Below are positions 31,554-43,400 of a DNA stretch of 64,000 nt, piece by piece. Each line of letters opens with the position of its first letter. The stretch's first letter is position 1. The stretch is from assembly GCA_015039365.1 (NCBI GenBank), contig WION01000201.1, positions 36,746 to 100,745 of the forward strand. The letters run 5' to 3'. The position numbers and the translations under genes are program-made. Under the pieces are notes generated by a model. The model was not told the origin of the DNA, made no database searches, and saw nothing but the letters and a program-made list of their open reading frames with translations. This stretch comes from Amanita rubescens. Lineage: Eukaryota > Basidiomycota > Agaricomycetes > Agaricales > Amanitaceae.

Positions 31554-34500
31554 AACGAGACGATGATGAATCAGTGTCCGTCGTCTCCGAAGACGAACAA
31601 TTATGTATAAATGGTGTAACAGTATCCTCTATATCCAGGAATAAAATCACCATTCCCATTACCAAATGTTCGAATCTGAAAACCGCTGAAACCAAAGCCC
31701 TTATCGACTCAGGCGCGCAAGGAAAATTCGTCGATAGCTCGCTCGTCAATTGGAACGAAATCACTCGCTTAAAGAAACCCATCCCAGTGCGAAATGTGGA
31801 CGGAACAAATAACAAGTCTGGAGATATACGGTATAAAATCCAGATAAGCTATAACATCGAAGACAACCGGTTTAAAGACTGGTTTTATGTCACACGACTA
31901 GGCGATCAACGACTGATACTAGGATTACCTTGGCTCCGAGAAATCAACCCCAGAATAGATTGGTCTGAAGGAACAGTTAGATTCCCTGACGAAAGGAAGA
32001 TCGATCCAGAAGAAGAAACTACGTTTGATTACGACGAAGAAACCGAAATGTATCTTCAGTATATCCAAAAAGAAGAAGAATTGGACGCAGATGAGGACGA
32101 AGATCTCGAGACTGATCACCTTTGGATCCAAGCAAAAACATCAGTGTCTCAAGCGCTCGCACATGAACACGAAGATAAATCTACGAAAGTAGAATTACCC
32201 CCTGAATATGACAAATGGAGAAAAGTTTTTGATAAACAGACGTCAGAACGATTTCCCATTTCACGACAATGGGATCATGCAATAGATCTGAAAGAAGGGT
32301 TTAAACCTAAAGTGGCGAAGAATTATCTGTTATCAATCCACGAGGAACAGCTAATGAATAAATGGGTCAACGAACAGCTCAAAAAAGGTTATATTCAACC
32401 GTCACAATCCCCACAGGCATCTCCTTTCTTTTACGTTGCAAAGAAAGAAAAAGGAGAGTTGAGACCCTGCCAAGATTACCGATACATCAATAGCTGGACG
32501 AAACGGAATGCCTATCCCCTTCCTTTAGTATCCAACTTATTATTAAAACTAAGAAAAGCGAAATACTTCTCCAAATTAGACCTCCGATGGGGTTACAATA
32601 ATGTGCGAATAAAGAAAGGTGATGAATGGAAGGCCGCATTCACAACGAACCGTGGTCTCTTCGAACCTACCGTAATGCTCTTTGGATTATGCAATTCACC
32701 GTCAACATTTCAAACGATGATGAACGAATACTTCCGTGACATGATAGCCGAAGGATGGCTAGTCGTCTACATTGACGACATATTGATATATGGAGCGAAC
32801 GAGGAAGAAACGAGGGAGCGCACTAAGCAAGTCTTGCAACGGCTGAAAGAAAATGATCTGTTCCTGAAACTGGAAAAATGTAAATTTGTCGCCAAGGAAG
32901 TCGAATTCCTTGGGATGATCGTTAAAGAAGGAAAGATCATGATGGACCCCGTAAAACTCGCTGGAATCAGCAAATGGCCTGAACCGAAAACCGTTAAACA
33001 AATACGGTCATTTCTAGGGTTCGCAAACTTTTACAGGAAATTTATAGGAAACTACGCCGAAATAGTGGCTCCGCTCACAGAACTTACAAAGAAAACAGTT
33101 CCTTTCCGATGGGATGCAGAGTGTCAAAAAGCATTTGACACGTTAAAGGAGAAATTCCTAGAAGAACCGGTTCTAGTAATGCCAGATCCGACGAAACCGT
33201 TTTTATTAGAGACCGATGCGTCAAACTGGGTGGTAGGAGCCGTCCTGAAACAACGGGGATCTGATGGAGAACTGCACCCATGTGGATTTATCAGTCATCG
33301 GTTAAGCGATACCGAACAAAGATATCAAGTATACGATCGCGAGTTATTAGCAATAAAGAAAGTGGTTGAAACCTGGAGACACCTTCTAAAAGGAAGCCCA
33401 CACACGATTATGATCCACTGTGATCATAAGAATTTATCATATTACAAACATCCGCAGAAAATGACCACCAGACAATCACGTTGGTGGCAAGAAATCACGG
33501 AGTTTGATATCAAGTTAGAACACGTCCCTGGATCAAAACTTATTCAGGCAGATGCTTTATCGAGACGCCCTGACCATATTAACGAAGAAGAGGCAAAAGC
33601 AAAAGAAATCCCGCAAACCATGATCACTGATGACATGGTTATTGCCGCGATCAATGTATCTTGGGCAGATAAAATCACTGAATTATTGCCACAAGACAAA
33701 TTCGCTAGAGTTGTAATCGACGGTCTTAAACATGGAAAACTACCCCTCCGATCAAAGTTTAATGACTGGAAGAACGACGACAACATCATTCGTTATCAAG
33801 GACGCATTTATGTTCCTCAAAACGAAGAATTACGAAATGAAATAATCAAATCACATCACGACCCCGTAGTTATGGGTCACCCTGGACGATTAAAGACACT
33901 AGAGCTTATCCGCCGCGACTATTATTGGCCTGGAATGACAACGACCGTATCTAAATGGGTCGAAGGCTGTGCCTTATGTCAACAAATGAAGGTTAATACA
34001 CACCCGATCACACCGGGTTTGATGCCTATTAAATCCCACGCCACACGCCCATTCGAACAAGTTTCGATGGACTTCATCACAGATCTGCCAATTATCGACG
34101 GTTTTGATTCTGTTTTGACCGTGGTCGATCAAGGCTTAACAAAGGGCATAATATTCATACCATGCAAAAAATCTTTTACTGCTATGGATACCGCCAATTC
34201 TTACATCAACGACGTTTACAAACGTTACGGGTTACCGACAACCCTCATCTCCGATAGAGGACCACAATTTACCTCCAAAGTTTTCAAAGAAATCTGCAAA
34301 ATCTTCGGAATTGATCATAGAAAGTCAACCGCCTTTCATCCGCAAACTGATGGAGAATTGGAACGACTCAATCAGGAGCTAGAAACCTACCTCCGGTTAT
34401 ACTGCGTTGATCATCCAAAACAGTGGAAAGATCATCTACCATTAGCAGAATTCGCGCACAACCAACGGATACATCAATCTACCAAGATGACGCCGTTTGA

Positions 34501-35140
34501 AATCATGTTTGGAATAGAGCCTGTGGCTATCCCCACAGCATTCCCGCGAATCAACGTACCTGCCGCTGAAGACCGCTTCAAGGTCTTAACACAAATACGA
34601 GACGAAGCTCTCACCACACACGAATTAGCTAGACAGCTAATGACTCAACAAGTCAAAGGGAAATCTCCCGCATTCAAAGAAGGAGATTTAGTATGGCTAG
34701 ACTCACGAAACCTGAAAACAGGACAAATAAGAAAGTTCTCACCTAGATGAGAAGGACCGTTCAAGATCGAGAAGATCTTAGGACCTGTCACTGTTAAACT
34801 TGAACTTCCCCCAAGATGGAAGATTCACCCCGTTTTTCATGTTTCACTTCTTACTCCTTACCACGAGAACGAAACACATGGTCCAAACTTTACTAGACCA
34901 ACCCCAGACCTTATAGATAACAAAGAAGAATACGAAATCGAGACAATTGTCTCACACCAAAGAAAAGGAAACCAATGGCGATTTTTAGTCAAATGGAAAG
35001 GCTATCCGACATCTGACAATTCATGGGAAACCGAGGAAAACCTGGAACACTCCGAGGAGACCTTAAACGAATATAAGGAACAACATGGAATCACAGCAAT
35101 TATCCCCACTACTCGTAAACCACGAAAACGCCGTTCTTGA
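31550..35140 (+). pseudogene. pol: Gypsy Pol: protease, RT, RNase H, integrase, chromodomain
   Basis: Read in the -1 frame from gag. Order: aspartic protease (ALIDSGAQGKFVD); RT with LDLRWGYNNVRI and the active site YIDDILIY; RNase H (LETDASNWVVGAVL, YDRELLAIKKVVETW); integrase zinc region (H-x-H...CALCQQMK) and catalytic core (MDFITDLP, SDRGPQFTS, GELERLNQ). A TGA at 34748-34750 follows KFSPR. The same frame then gives EGPFKIEKILGPVTVKLEL, the usual integrase C-terminal module, and a chromodomain (EIETIVSHQRKGNQWRFLVK, then WKGYPTSDNSWE) to the stop at 35138. CGA in place of TGA gives the common SPRREGPFKI. The chromodomain would steer integration to marked chromatin. Confidence 0.95.
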
Positions 35141-37109
35141 AACCATGTCCTCCCCCATTAACAACCTGTCCGCCGCTGCTACTCCAGCCGCTTCAACAGT
35201 CATCGAGGAAACCGTCCCTCCGACCCCTTCTAGAGAGGAATCGCCCACGCCATTGCCAATTCCTCCTCCCATCTGTATGTTACATTATATGTCCATCGGT
35301 ACAGAATGGTTCCCTATAATTCCTTCTGACGAGGAATTCATACCACGAGATGAAGATTCTTTATCTTCTGACTCATCTTATACCTTCCCACCATCGAACG
35401 CTTCTACGATAGAAGAACTAATGCGAAACGTCACAGATATGGGGAACGCTATTCCCCCTAATACTCCTGTGCCACTTGAGATGCAGGAAATGGTAGCTCA
35501 AGTATTCGCCACCAGAGACCAAATGGTCATCACCTACACACGCGGACCACGTCCCGATACTACCCCTGAAGATATCCGGATCATGCGAGAAGGACTACTC
35601 ATGTTCAACACCACCGCCTTTACTATGGGAATTCCTCCCATCGACGAAGAACTCGTAGACAACTACCTTGAAAGAGCAAGGACCATTGCCGCCACTAATG
35701 CTGCAACCACTGCCACCATATCTGCTGCCGCTAACGCTGTCGCCACCGAACTCGATGTTGTCACCGCTAACGCCATCACCGACGACGAGATCAATGAAAG
35801 ACTCGTCAATCCCATCTCGATCCCTATTGTCTTCCCAGAAAACACCCCATCGCCAAGGCCCCTTTACACCCCATTAGATTTAATGAGGGAAACCTATACT
35901 CGATCTATGAGCCCAGTGCCTAGACTCCCTGCCGAAGGACCTATTCCTAGGTTCTTATTTCAGCACGCTTCTGTCAACGACGACAATTTTAATGTGCCTG
36001 CACCTGATATCCCTGCTATTGACGTCATCTTAACGCACTACGCCATTCCTTCCTTTGTCGATCCGATAATTCGACGAGCCTTTTATCGAATCTGGACGTT
36101 ATTCACATCCTGGACCTTTGCCAACAACTATCTGTTCATCTTGAATAGATATGTTCGCCCTGATCTGATGGCCCTCGTTAACGTCATCATTAATCTCACC
36201 CGCCGGTTCCGAGAACCACAACGCAACCGCTGGATCACCCTGATGATCTGGAATAATATTCATTGGTTTTGTGACTTACGAGGAGACGTATACCTCGAAG
36301 AAGCAACCCGTCTTACCACTGCCGGACATCGTCACCATTTCATCCAACCAACACGACAACCCGCTTTAGACACTGGCATGGCCTGGATGCACGGACGCCC
36401 TGTATTTCCCCGCACTCCCGTCAATGCTACGTTCGAACGTATTTGAACCCTTAGCGACCGTCTCAACCCAATGATGACTCCTGATGGTTGGGATGTAACT
36501 ATACTACGACAACTACAAATGACGATTAACAATCTCGTATGGAGGCACGATCGTAACCCTAACAGACCTAATACCAGTAACAAATACCAAGACGCCGCCG
36601 TCATCGCACTTCAAACAGGACATACAATTGAAGGACGCGATGTCCCTATCCCTGAAAATCCGACACGTCGTACTATCTTTCACCTGCACGGACCTGACCC
36701 CTCAGCCGAACGATTGGTATCATTCGAACCGAATAACTTAGCCTTCGAAGGAGAAGATATCCCTGGAACTCAAGGCTGTTACATGTGCGGAGCCCCGCAT
36801 CACACTACCGAACACCATCAACGACGAGAAATACGCCGAGGACCGGTACATGAGGAAACCCCGCCTCCCACTTATCCAGACGCTATAACACAATCGTCGC
36901 TGCCCACGCCGTTTGAACAAATCCCTGAAAGACGAATTTCTACCGCTTCGCCTGCTACTACTATCGATTCCACCCAACTCGAACAAGGCGAACCTTCCCC
37001 GCTTATCGAAAGAAGACGACGAGGAACAAATACTCGTCCTCCGGGCAACCGCTTCACTACTACTACTACTGGACCTCCATCATCACGACGAAACCTTGGA
37101 AACCGCTGA
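35085..37109 (+). pseudogene. Third gypsy ORF after the chromodomain, function unknown
   Basis: ATG 35085 lies inside the end of pol, a 56-nt overlap in another frame. The frame runs 453 codons to TGA 36444-36446, then continues in frame (TLSDRLNPMMTPDGWDV) for 220 more codons to 37109. CGA would restore it (FERI-R-TLSD). It has a disordered Pro/Ser N-terminus, an Ala/Thr-rich helical segment near residues 200-230, an aromatic core (RIWTLFTSWTFANNYLF, WITLMIWNNIHWFCDL), and near the C-terminus a knuckle-like CYMCGAPHHTTEHH. No signal peptide or clear membrane span is seen, so an envelope role is not supported. A nucleic-acid-binding accessory protein is possible. Confidence 0.7.
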
Positions 37110-37340
37110 GGCCAATCCACACGAGGACAGTCGACACGACCCGTCGCCACTATGACCGCCTCGAATACACGAGAAGAGCGACTGACTCTTCAAGAATGAC
37201 TTACTGACAACCGCCGCTGCCGTCGTCATCCCTGGCAAGGAAATGAAGACTCTTACACCTACGACAGCGATGCCGAACACAATCGTAACACGTAGTCACA
37301 AGTAAATTCAATATTCGGTGAATATTGGACTTCGTATGTA

Positions 37341-37350
37341 GGAGAAGGGC
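37341..37350 (+). promoter_or_regulatory. Polypurine tract of the gypsy element
   Basis: GGAGAAGGGC lies two bases before the 3' LTR. This is the expected plus-strand primer. Confidence 0.75.
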
Positions 37351-37352
37351 TA

Positions 37353-37781
37353 TGTTACAAACGTACGTCATGGCCTATCTTTTTTTATCTTATCATCTAT
37401 GTCATCCCTCCTACGTCATTGATTGCATATGCGTTCCTTCTGGAACATTCATCGTTTATCATATGCTATTCTATTTTATCACATGCATGTCGATTATCAC
37501 ATGTAAACCGTTCCATTATCACATGTAGCTGTTTCATTATCACATGCATTCCTACTTACTATATTTGCGTATATACCTTGTACTATATAAACTACGCAAA
37601 TATACGACTAGACCTCAGTCTAGTTTTAACAGTCAAAATCTGTCTCGTTATCGTCTAAGCTCCCTTAAGGACTTATCTGATAACACTCTTATTCTTTGAA
37701 CGTTCTTAAGTGCCGGAATTCCCTTGAGGAACCTACGGTACCTGATAGGCTTGACTTATCAGTGAACGAACAAACGCAACA
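37353..37781 (+). repeat. 3' LTR of the gypsy element
   Basis: Two visible differences from the 5' LTR: ATCGTCTAAG versus ATCGTGTAAG, and TTATCTGATA versus TTATCCGATA. Confidence 0.95.
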
Positions 37782-37786
37782 CTTAC

Positions 37787-40700
37787 AATGGCAAGAGCGC
37801 CTAATTAAGGCACTTGAACGCATTCTTCATGAAAATGGGATCACAGTGCGTCGCTCATGTGTTTTTATCTGATAGATCTACGATCTCATCATACCGTGAT
37901 TAGGTTCCAATCTATGGCCCTGTTCCAATGATCCCTGGTGCAAGCACTGATAACACAAAAGCAAATGATACAGTCATTCCCAAGAAACATAGAAGGGATA
38001 GCGATGGCAACAATGATGAAATAATTAATGTTGAGAGGAAAAAAGTCAGTACTTAGTACCAATCTCTCAGGCATCCCTGATTCTAGCGATATGCAGGCAA
38101 CTCATGTGCTATTAAAAGAATTGAATATCAAGCCACACATGCCTGCAGGGCGAGGAAAGCCCGGTGATCTGATCCTCGAGAAACTTACAATTAAATATGT
38201 ACATAAAAAGACCGGCAAACCATATTATTCGTGTATCGCTATAAACGATGGCTGCTACTTCATTCGATCCGGGAATGCACAGAAAGACAGAGTTTTTCCA
38301 CATGCTGCTCACTGTAATCATGTCAGTGACGAGCTCCGACACCTGGTTGATGCAACGGCAGCACAGTCATCTCTTGGTGCGAAAATTGGATCAGGTTCAC
38401 AGGCTGTCGCTGTAGCTCCATCAGATCTGGAACCTAAAGACGATATTGTTGCACACTGCCAGAACAAGACATCAAAATCTCAGAAGCCAGCTACCAAATT
38501 CGAAATCGACGTCACACGTATTGGGGCAGAGCAATTGCCTGAATGCGTCAATCATGCAATCGTGAAATTGCTTTGTGTCTGTGGTGTACCACCTACAATT
38601 GTTGATTCAGATGAATGGAAAACCCTCATGCATACCTTAAATCCCCGCTACTGCCTCACACCCTCAACTCAATTTGTTGAAAAATTCATACCCAGAGAGG
38701 CAGCCCATGTTCATGAATTGACGGCGGAGCGATTACAAGAACAAGATAACCTCACGCTAACCTTTGATGGAAACAGCACTCGCAATGCTGACTCCATATA
38801 CCTAGTACATTATACAATGCCCGACGACCGGAAAAGCTATCTCGTCCATGGCTATAAGGGGTCAGATGAACGGCATACCCGGGAATGGGTCAAGGGCATT
38901 ATTGTTAAAGTATGTTATCGAGTCTTTTGGGTTCTATATGATATTTGACGATCAAATCCAAGACAATCAAAGACATTGGTATAGATAAGACTGCAGCAAT
39001 TGTATCGGACAGCATGGGAAACACAAGGGCTGGATGGCAGGATGCACAGCGCGAGATTCCCATATTACTGAACTTGGGCGATTGTTGTCATCACATTCAA
39101 CTCACCGTTCAAGACATCAATCGTATTGGTGACTTTCAGGAGGTAATATACAGCTTATCAAATTAGTAACGGGACCTTGCTGATGCTCAGTTTACTTGAA
39201 GGTGTGGGCCACCAAGTGGCAGATCCGAGGCCAATTTTTTTAAATTTACGCATTTTGATTATATAATTCAGTCTCACACTATGCGACCGCACTTTGTCAG
39301 CATGACCCAGGCCATACCTGTGTTCTGCGTGAATCCACCCATTTTATCAACCATTATCAATTGTGATGTTGTATGAATCTGCACAGCAACCTGAACTCTC
39401 AACCCTAACCTGCCAATGCTGGTGGATCCATAATATGTACCATTGAATGAAATTACTAAGCCATTGGACTGAATGTTTGGTTTGTTTGTACACGTTTGTT
39501 ATGGAAGTTACCGGCATGTTATCGTTACAAGACTTAGATTGCCAGCATAAGACCGAGACTCTACTCCTTTCAGCAATTGTGATGTTGTGCGAATCTGCAC
39601 TCACTCTCAACCTAGCCTGCCAATGGTGGTGGATGTGTAATACCATTAAATGAAGTGAAGACACTAAGCCCTTGGACCAAACGTTCGGTAACATTTTGTT
39701 TGTACATATTTGTTCCTGGAAGTTACCGGTATGATATCGCGTTACAAGATCTGCGTGACCTCACCAGCATAAGACTGATACCTCCTTTCAGTCAGCCTCG
39801 GAACTAGTTCATCAAGACATTGAACACTGCTATCAGATTCTTTACAAAATCTAATTTCTCCTTGGCTCATCTCAAGAAAGCCCGTGAGGACGTTGGGCTT
39901 GGTCAAGGGCTTATCAAGATTGGAAAGACCTGTTTCATTACGCACTGGTCAGCTTCAGTGGCCCTTGAAAAGAACTTGGAATTGATTAAGGAGCTTGTTC
40001 GTAATGAGATGATAAAACCAAACGTGAGTCACTTTCCTGAATCGCAGCTCTGGTTAGCATCTATCTGACGATTTGAATAGGATAAGACGATATGGGAACT
40101 CTTTAAAGAGAATGTGCCATATCGCAAGTTTCAGTCAATCCTTACCATTTACATCAAGATTATCAAGCCACTTGCACGGGCCTTATGGTCCTTGGAATCA
40201 CTGCATACAAATGCGGCAGATGTTTACATTTTCTGGCTTGCAATCACAGCAAAGCTTAGGAAACTCTTCTCCAAGGGTGAAGCCATTACAGGAATAACAC
40301 CGAGCATATCAAGTGCAGTATCAACAATCGTATCTCATCATTTCAAGGCATTTGTCAATGAGTCACCAACAGACATCTACTTTACCACATTCTTTTTGCA
40401 TCCAAGTACATCTTAAATCGATCTCTTGTCTTTTCTTATCTCACTTACGATGTTTGCTAGGTTATTCTACATCAGACACATTGCTGCGCCCAGCATCTGT
40501 GTCGCATACTATACGTCTTCCAGCCAGGGCCCAGAACCAACCACTGCCAACAGTGGAGATCCCATATCCCAATGCCTTCAAACGTGCAAAGGAATATTTG
40601 AAGAAGATCCTATGTGACGAAGCTGAGTACTACAAAGCAAACCCAATGATGCCACAGTCACCAATTGGCCAGATCATCTGCAAGCTCGGTGAGAAAGCCG

Positions 40701-41936
40701 TTGTCAACAAGTTCCGGACACAGATTCAGCCTATGCATCAGCAAACACAGCAAAAACCTGATTGTCTAATAGAGTCTGTCATGCAATTTGTCTGAATGTC
40801 TGACTATCTGATGCACTAATTGTCTGATTGTCTGACTATCTGATAAGCACTGTTGCACTAAATGTCTGATTGTCTGCCACACTGACAGGCACTGTTGCAC
40901 TAAATGTCTGACTGTCTGACCATCTGACAAGCACTGTTGCACTAAATGTCTGACTGTCTGACCATCTAACAAGCACTGTTTCACTAAATGTCTGACTGTC
41001 TGACCATCTGACAAGCACTGACAGGCTGTTGCACTAATTGTCTGACTGCCTGACTATTTGACAAGCACTGTTTCACTAATTGTCTGATGGTCTGCCTATC
41101 TGATGAAGCATCAGACAAAATCAGACTTTTGACGTGTTAACTGATGTGCACGACATGATTATCCATTCCAAGAGCCAATTGATGGCAAAGGAGAGACCGG
41201 GAATGTTCTAACATGGTGGAGAGACCTTTCGTCCCACCCCCTTGCACAAGTTCTTGCAGTAAGTCCGCCATGTCAAGGAGCACTTACTAGTTATTGAAAT
41301 ACTACTATCTATACAGCTTCTTGCTACCAAGATCTTTTCAACACTTGTAAACTCAATGCCTGACGAAAGGACAGGCTCATGGCTTACTTGGCTCAATTCG
41401 CCAACTTGTTCAAGTCAGAAGGTGGAGACATTGATAAATATGATTCAGGTGGGGCAATGGTATGGCTTTCATATTGTAAGTTTGTGCACTGCTGTGACTT
41501 TCTTTATCATTCGGTCCTTAATTGAAAACAGAAGGAGATTCCTCACAAATGCATCCGACGTAAACCAACAGTCTCATTCATTGATGTCAATCGAGAATTT
41601 GCAATTCGAAGCAGAAGCTCAGAGTCTGCCAGCGACATTGGTGATGATCATGAGGGCAATTCTAATCCAGACTTGGACGCAGATGATGAAGACATTACTG
41701 ACTCAGAAGACAATCTAATCCAGCCAATATTAGATGGACTCGTAATGCTTAATCTTGATGCTGACTCGGATATCAATATCAACTCTGAATTCCTGTCTCA
41801 GTACCTCACAGAGAGTGGCCCCCAACCCAGAACCCTAAAACGACAGCAATGGCAGCTGCTGGTGATGAGAATCCTTTGGACAAAGATGCCAACTGGGATT
41901 CTAACTAAATTAATCAATTTTTTAGTAACATCTTAA
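37787..41936 (+). pseudogene. hAT transposase gene, multi-exon, degraded
   Basis: A BED-like region lies at about 38100-38340 (KKTGKPYYSCIAINDGCYF with paired Cys/His). Next comes the DUF659-type domain (LNPRYCLTPSTQFVEKFIPR, LTLTFDGNSTRNADSIY), then KTAAIVSDSMGNTRAGW and GDCCHHIQLTVQDINRIG at 39000-39130. The helical insertion domain follows (HWSASVALEKNLELIKELVR; KTIWELFKENVPYRKFQS; ADVYIFWLAITAKLRKLF). The C-terminal dimerisation motif reads NVLTWWRDLSSHPLAQVLA then TKIFSTLVNSMPDERTGS. Exons are separated by GT...AG introns and several stops. A minisatellite sits between two coding blocks. It is probably inactive. Confidence 0.88.
40796..41115. repeat. 42-bp minisatellite inside the hAT gene
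   Basis: Units of about 42 bp such as AAGCACTGTTGCACTAAATG followed by TCTGACTGTCTGACCATCTGAC repeat about six times with drift. It lies between the FRTQIQ block and the exon carrying the WWRDLSSHP motif, so it probably expanded inside an intron. Confidence 0.85.
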
Positions 41937-42062
41937 AAATATTTAACATTGTTAGTAACTTTTATATATGTTAGTAACATGGATGTTATTAACTTGTTAC
42001 AAACATGCTGTTAAATAGTCTCCGTGATGCTGGATAATAAGTCACTGAGCCCTATTGATGGG

Positions 42063-43176
42063 TGTTCATCTTAAAATCCAACAGCAGAAAAAAGGCATGC
42101 TTAGTTGCCAAAGGATTTTCTCAAAGACCTGGAATTGATTACAATGAAACTTTTTCACCAGTGGCTCAATATGAGACCATTCACCTTCTATTCACCATTA
42201 CAGTGCTAGAAAACTGGGATATAGAAGCACTCGATGTAAAGACTGTCTTTTTATACAGAGATCTTGAAGCAGATGTATACATCAATGGTATTTATACCAG
42301 AAAAGATAACAAATCTATTATAGTTATTGTACTATATGTAGATGATATACTTTTCATGGGATCTAATTCTCTAGAAGTTAAAAAGGCCAAAGATGCTTTT
42401 ATGAAACTTTGGGAATGTTCTGATCTTGGTAAAGTAAAAGAATATCTTGGTATGAGAGTCAATTACAATAAGGAAATGAAAACCCTTATTATTGACCAAG
42501 AAGATTATGCCAAGAAAATAGTTAAGCATTTTGGACAAGAAAACACAAAGCCAACTTGTACAGTGTTACTGGATATGTTATGCTATTAGCAGGAGGAGCT
42601 ATATCCTGGGTTTCACAAAAACAGAAGACGGTCGCTCTTTCTTCTACTGAAGCTGAATATATGTGTATGTCTGATTGTTCACATCAGATTGTTTGGATTG
42701 AATCATTAATGAAAGAATTTTCATTTGATATCAAAACCATTAATCTTTGTTGTGACAATCAAGGAGCTATGTTTCTTGCATCAAATCCAGCTCAAGAACA
42801 TAGAAGTAAACATATAGATATATGCTATCATTACATTAGAGAATGTGTTGAGAATAACAAAATTAGACTCACATACATTCCTACTAATGAACAGATAGCA
42901 GATATCATGACAAAAAAATTATGTTATGATAAAATTGTTCAGTTCAGACAAAGAATGGGAATTATATTTGATGATTCTCAAATATTCCTAAATAGACATA
43001 AAAATAATATGTCACAAGTTGATAAAATTTGGCTTGAAGAATTTCGCCAATCCAAGGCTGATGATCATTATGACAGAATGCTTCAACGCATTCATGATAC
43101 TGATGCTACCAACTATTTTCAAGAACTTGTGAAATATTATGAAGAAGAATTAAAAAGATTAAAGAAGCAGCATTAG
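42063..43176 (+). pseudogene. Copia RT and RNase H, C-terminal part with two deletions
   Basis: It resumes exactly at the codon after the hAT target site (WVFILKSN). RT motifs: VAKGFSQRPGIDYNETFSPV and YVDDILFMGS. Compared with the young copia, about 50 codons are missing after DVYI and about 110 between RT and RNase H near 42570, where the frame shifts. RNase H follows (WVSQKQKTVALSSTEAEYM, CDNQGAMF, HRSKHIDI) with a coiled, charged tail of about 65 residues to the stop at 43174. Confidence 0.88.
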
Positions 43177-43201
43177 TACCTATGTACTTAGTGAAGGGGT
43201 G

Positions 43202-43400
43202 TGATGAAAATATATAAAACTATATATTATAATAATAATATATTGTACATATTTTCTTATCTTATCTTATCTAAGATAAAGATAAATACAATCTTATCTA
43301 TCTCCTTTAGTATAGATTAATCATTAAGTAGATATAAATACACTTGCATCATAGTTACTACATATGATTCCTTATGAATCATATATCAGCAAGTTCATCA
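43202..43400 (+). repeat. 3' LTR of the degraded copia
   Basis: TGATGAAAATATATAAAACT to AAGTTCATCA, about 199 bp, preceded by the purine tract GTGAAGGGGTG. The 5' copy at 26974 is truncated. Confidence 0.75.

Larger units (their letters stand above)
29285..37781 (+). mobile_element. Young chromodomain Ty3/gypsy retrotransposon
   Basis: This 8497-bp element has 429-bp LTRs (29285-29713 and 37353-37781) that differ at two positions by eye. It is flanked by a perfect CTTAC duplication (29280-29284 and 37782-37786). Order: LTR, self-complementary primer site, ATG-free N-terminal frame, Gag, frameshift, protease, RT, RNase H, integrase, chromodomain, extra ORF, purine tract, LTR. The integrase after RT and the chromodomain place it among the chromoviruses, and the self-priming primer site points to the Tf1/sushi group. 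Two TGA codons are the only obvious lesions. Confidence 0.97.
28544..42054 (+). mobile_element. hAT transposon containing a nested gypsy element
   Basis: Perfect 8-bp target duplications TTGATGGG lie at 28536-28543 and 42055-42062. The ends are TAAGGCATGGTGACTAAT and the inverted TAGGGCTCAGTGACTTAT. Subterminal GTTAGTAACAT motifs recur on both sides (28560-28620 and 41940-42010), as expected of transposase-binding sites. It encodes a hAT transposase. Without the nested gypsy and one CTTAC the element is about 5.0 kb. Confidence 0.93.
26974..43400 (+). mobile_element. Degraded copia retrotransposon split by a hAT insertion
   Basis: Matching LTR ends lie at 26974 (5', truncated near 27105) and 43202-43400 (3'); both begin TGATGAAAATATATAAAACT. 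Between them are copia integrase and RT N-terminus (to 28543) and the rest of RT and RNase H (42063-43176). They are separated by the hAT element at 28544-42054. Gag and protease are deleted. Its Pol is closely related to that of the young copia at 13326-21427, including the extra tail after RNase H. No target duplication is found at the outer ends. Confidence 0.85.

Noticed and set aside
35085..37109. Envelope-like gene in the gypsy element
   Set aside because: There is no N-terminal signal, no convincing membrane span and no fusion-like segment. A knuckle-like CCHH motif points elsewhere.
40766..41018. Regularly spaced repeats that might suggest a CRISPR array
   Set aside because: Units are contiguous, degenerate and built from TGTCTGAC steps with no unique spacers, and the genome is eukaryotic. 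It is a minisatellite.
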